From: CAZLBC01 sp964557575
Lineage (GTDB): Bacteria; Planctomycetota; Phycisphaerae; SM23-33
Assembly: GCA_964557575.1 (NCBI GenBank)
Contig: CAZLBC010000003.1
Coordinates: 1 to 64,000, forward strand
Reading direction: 5' to 3'
Length of the DNA stretch: 64,000 nucleotides
Positions 61,936-64,000 of this stretch are shown here, one piece after another. Under the pieces are notes generated by a model. It worked only from the letters and a program-made list of their open reading frames with translations, was not told the DNA's origin and ran no database searches. The position numbers and the translations under genes were made by a program. The stretch's first letter is position 1; each line of letters begins with the position of its first letter.

Positions 61936-64000
61936 ATGACGGGGCAGACATACCGATACGGCAACGGCGGCCGGGGGCGCCCGGCGCGGCGAAAACGGCG
62001 CGGGGCGGTGCTGATCATCGTGCTGACCGCGATCACCCTCCTGGTCGGGCTCATCCTGTACGTGTTCAACCTCGGTGACCAGGAGAACGTCCGCCTGCGG
62101 ATGCAGGACGCCGCCGACAGCGCGGCCATCAGCGGGGCCGGCTGGATGGCCCGCAGCATGAACGTTATCTCAGTCAACAATGTCACCCAGGCGCGGCTGA
62201 TCAGCCTCATTTCGGTCATGGACGCGCTGCCGCTGGCCGCCGAGATGACGATCGCCGAACAGGTCGAGATGCGGAAACTACCCGATGCCCTGGATCCGTA
62301 CCATCCCGTCGTCGGTCCTTTCACCCCCTACGAACCTGATAATTTTTACTGCCGGGGGATTGCGCGCATATACGAGGACATGTATGCGGAACTCAATGAA
62401 AACGGCAACCAGCTTCGTCGGCTCGAGGAGATTGACGAGGCCTTCGACCAGAAAAACGAGCTTGAGCTTGAAGGATCCTACGACGTCGCCCGCAGTACCG
62501 AGTGGAACGCGCCGGGCGGCGGCCGGGGGCTGATCTGGCGGGCCGTACTCGCGCTGGATAATTTCTCGCAGGCTGAACTGGATACGGCCCCGGTCCTCGC
62601 GCAGGCCGACGCGCACCGGTTTTCCGCTCACGGCATGTCACACCGGGCCTTTATCGTTCCCCTCCGTCCGACGCTGCCGGGTTTTCGGGGCGAGCCGCGC
62701 GATTTCCTGCCGGCGCTCAACATGCATATCCGCTACGGCAGGGACCGTGACAGCGGGGCGATTGTCCGGGAGGTCAAGGATTCCGGGCTGGTAACCAAGC
62801 TCGCCAATACCCCGGATACCGCCAAGACGGCGCGCGAAATCAGCGTCAGGGGCGGGGCGACCCCGATCATCGCCGGCGTCGACGGCAAGGTGCCTGATCG
62901 GGGCGAGGGCATATCGCATGAAGACTTCCCCTACTACCTCGGCCCCTTCGCCCGGCTCTACAACTGGCGTGACTACTGGGACCAGTGGGAGTGGGTCTCC
63001 AGCGGCGATACCATGGTACATGAATTCCAGGAGCGGTGGGGGTACACCACGTACGGCCCCCTGGATCACGCGCTGCGGCAGGTGTACCGGGGCTTCGGCA
63101 CCCCCAGCGGCTTTTCTTCCCACTGGTGGCACTGGCACCACGGGACCGACGGCAGCGTCGACCTGTCCCGGTTCGCCTTTCACCTGCGGACGCTGGCGCA
63201 GGTCAAGGCCGCGTACATTCTCGGGCTGCCGGCCCCGATATCCGTCCAGTACAGCGAGCAGTGGATCACCGGATACGACGATGCGGTCGCCTACGTGGAG
63301 GGCGACGAGCAGACCCGGGACGGCAATCCCGAGATCAATAATCACGGTGTCATGGTGACCCGTTATTACCGGGTGCATATCCGCTCCACCGTGCACCCCG
63401 ACGAGGAGCGGGCACACTGGCTGAACCCGTCGAGCTGGAACACGCCGGCGATCACCCCGACCGTCCCGGATACCAGCGCCGAGTACGGTCCCGTGCCGCG
63501 GCGGTGGTGGTCCTGGCAGCTCAACGGGCGGGGACCCTACGGGAACCCGGACGACCAGCCGCTGGAGCGGTGGGTCTGGGACCGGAACGGCTGGAAGCCT
63601 ATGCGGATGGACAACAGCTCCCGCGAGGTCAGTATCCGATCCAGCATTAGCACGAACGGTTCCGAACCCCAGGAATACACCCGGACCTTCGGCGTGGGCG
63701 GCGGGCACAACGCCACGGTCGACCTGACGCGGGGGGACGAGCCGCCGACGGCCATTACCATCGCCGAAAATATCACCGGCGATGCGGGCAGCGAAACGGT
63801 GGGCCCCGTCATCCTGAACAAGACGGGCTCGGACGGCGTCTGGAGCATCAACAGCGGGTCCGGCGCGCCGGTCGACGCCATTATCCGCGGCGGCGAGATG
63901 ACCGACGGCGTCGGCGACGACGGGTATGCCCGGGCGCTGTCGCTGGTGGGCGACATCGCGTTCACCGACGAAGAGGGCCGGGCCTTCCGGGTGGCCTTCG
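61936..64000 (+). CDS. TadG-like pilus/envelope protein (3' end outside the window)
   Basis: At least 688 residues, open to the window end, from ATG 61936 with AAAGGAG upstream. The basic start RPARRKRRGAVLIIVLTAIT leads into a hydrophobic helix and then NVRLRMQDAADSAAISGAG, the Tad-G/TadE-like segment that follows the pilin helix in TadG proteins. The remainder is a long extracytoplasmic region with TrpTyr-rich segments (HWWHWHHGTDGSVDLSRFAF) and no recognised domain. It lies 20 bases after the kinase and is probably part of the same operon. Confidence 0.78.
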   Translation, partial: MTGQTYRYGNGGRGRPARRKRRGAVLIIVLTAITLLVGLILYVFNLGDQENVRLRMQDAADSAAISGAGWMARSMNVISVNNVTQARLISLISVMDALPLAAEMTIAEQVEMRKLPDALDPYHPVVGPFTPYEPDNFYCRGIARIYEDMYAELNENGNQLRRLEEIDEAFDQKNELELEGSYDVARSTEWNAPGGGRGLIWRAVLALDNFSQAELDTAPVLAQADAHRFSAHGMSHRAFIVPLRPTLPGFRGEPRDFLPALNMHIRYGRDRDSGAIVREVKDSGLVTKLANTPDTAKTAREISVRGGATPIIAGVDGKVPDRGEGISHEDFPYYLGPFARLYNWRDYWDQWEWVSSGDTMVHEFQERWGYTTYGPLDHALRQVYRGFGTPSGFSSHWWHWHHGTDGSVDLSRFAFHLRTLAQVKAAYILGLPAPISVQYSEQWITGYDDAVAYVEGDEQTRDGNPEINNHGVMVTRYYRVHIRSTVHPDEERAHWLNPSSWNTPAITPTVPDTSAEYGPVPRRWWSWQLNGRGPYGNPDDQPLERWVWDRNGWKPMRMDNSSREVSIRSSISTNGSEPQEYTRTFGVGGGHNATVDLTRGDEPPTAITIAENITGDAGSETVGPVILNKTGSDGVWSINSGSGAPVDAIIRGGEMTDGVGDDGYARALSLVGDIAFTDEEGRAFRVAF

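Overview
The window comes from a GC-rich, diderm bacterium. I place it in the Planctomycetota, probably near the Phycisphaerae. This is an inference from several traits: a 23S-5S rRNA unit with no 16S beside it, an enlarged SecA, a Tad/Flp pilus locus containing a TPR-type Ser/Thr kinase, LpxK (so lipid A is made), and many secreted proteins of unknown function. Two 100-base runs of N mark assembly gaps: one between gatA and gatB, the other inside a tandem repeat beside a tRNA-Ser gene. The window begins inside a reverse transcriptase gene and ends inside a Tad-like pilus protein.

Layout. (1) 1-1.95 kb: an AT-rich retron on the minus strand, in the order ncRNA (msr-msd), nucleoside-deoxyribosyltransferase-like effector, reverse transcriptase. 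It is of type II-A organisation. (2) 2.3-8.3 kb: an AddB/AddA-like helicase-nuclease pair, transcribed away from the retron. (3) 8.3-12 kb: a dispersed-repeat core, an orphan ribbon-helix-helix protein, a secreted protein, a rhomboid protease and a LURP-one-like protein. (4) 12.1-15.5 kb: 23S and 5S rRNA. (5) 15.5-20.5 kb: a long dispersed repeat, then gatB, gatA, gatC and aspS on the minus strand, an indirect tRNA-amidation operon with a strong promoter. (6) 20.5-25.5 kb: a nitrogen and redox block with an NrpR-like repressor divergent from NADP-glutamate dehydrogenase, followed by NfnA/NfnB-like flavoproteins. (7) 25.5-26.5 kb: an inverted second copy of the long repeat, interrupted by a 195-bp palindromic MITE-like element. 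(8) 26.6-33.2 kb: secreted proteins, a flavodoxin, LpxK and LeuA. A complete leucine attenuator (leader peptide, antiterminator, terminator) precedes leuA. (9) 33.3-46.3 kb: PcrA/UvrD helicase, an RDD membrane protein, cyclodeaminase-like protein, response regulator, an outer-membrane barrel with two lipoproteins, ComM/YifB and a cytosolic histidine kinase. (10) 46.6-54.7 kb: SecA, a methyltransferase, a glycosyltransferase, a LarA homologue and an NfeD-SPFH pair. (11) 54.8-64 kb: 116-bp tandem repeats derived from the 3' half of tRNA-Ser, tRNA-Ser(CGA), then a Tad/Flp pilus operon with CpaF/TadA, pilins, prepilin peptidase, TadE-like proteins and the kinase.

What stands out. Four items can be read directly from the bases. 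One is the retron with its perfect 23-bp msd stem. The second is the leu attenuator with mutually exclusive hairpins. The third is a MITE-like insertion whose target duplication and empty site are both present in this window. The fourth is the tRNA-derived tandem array. The housekeeping genes are otherwise ordinary.
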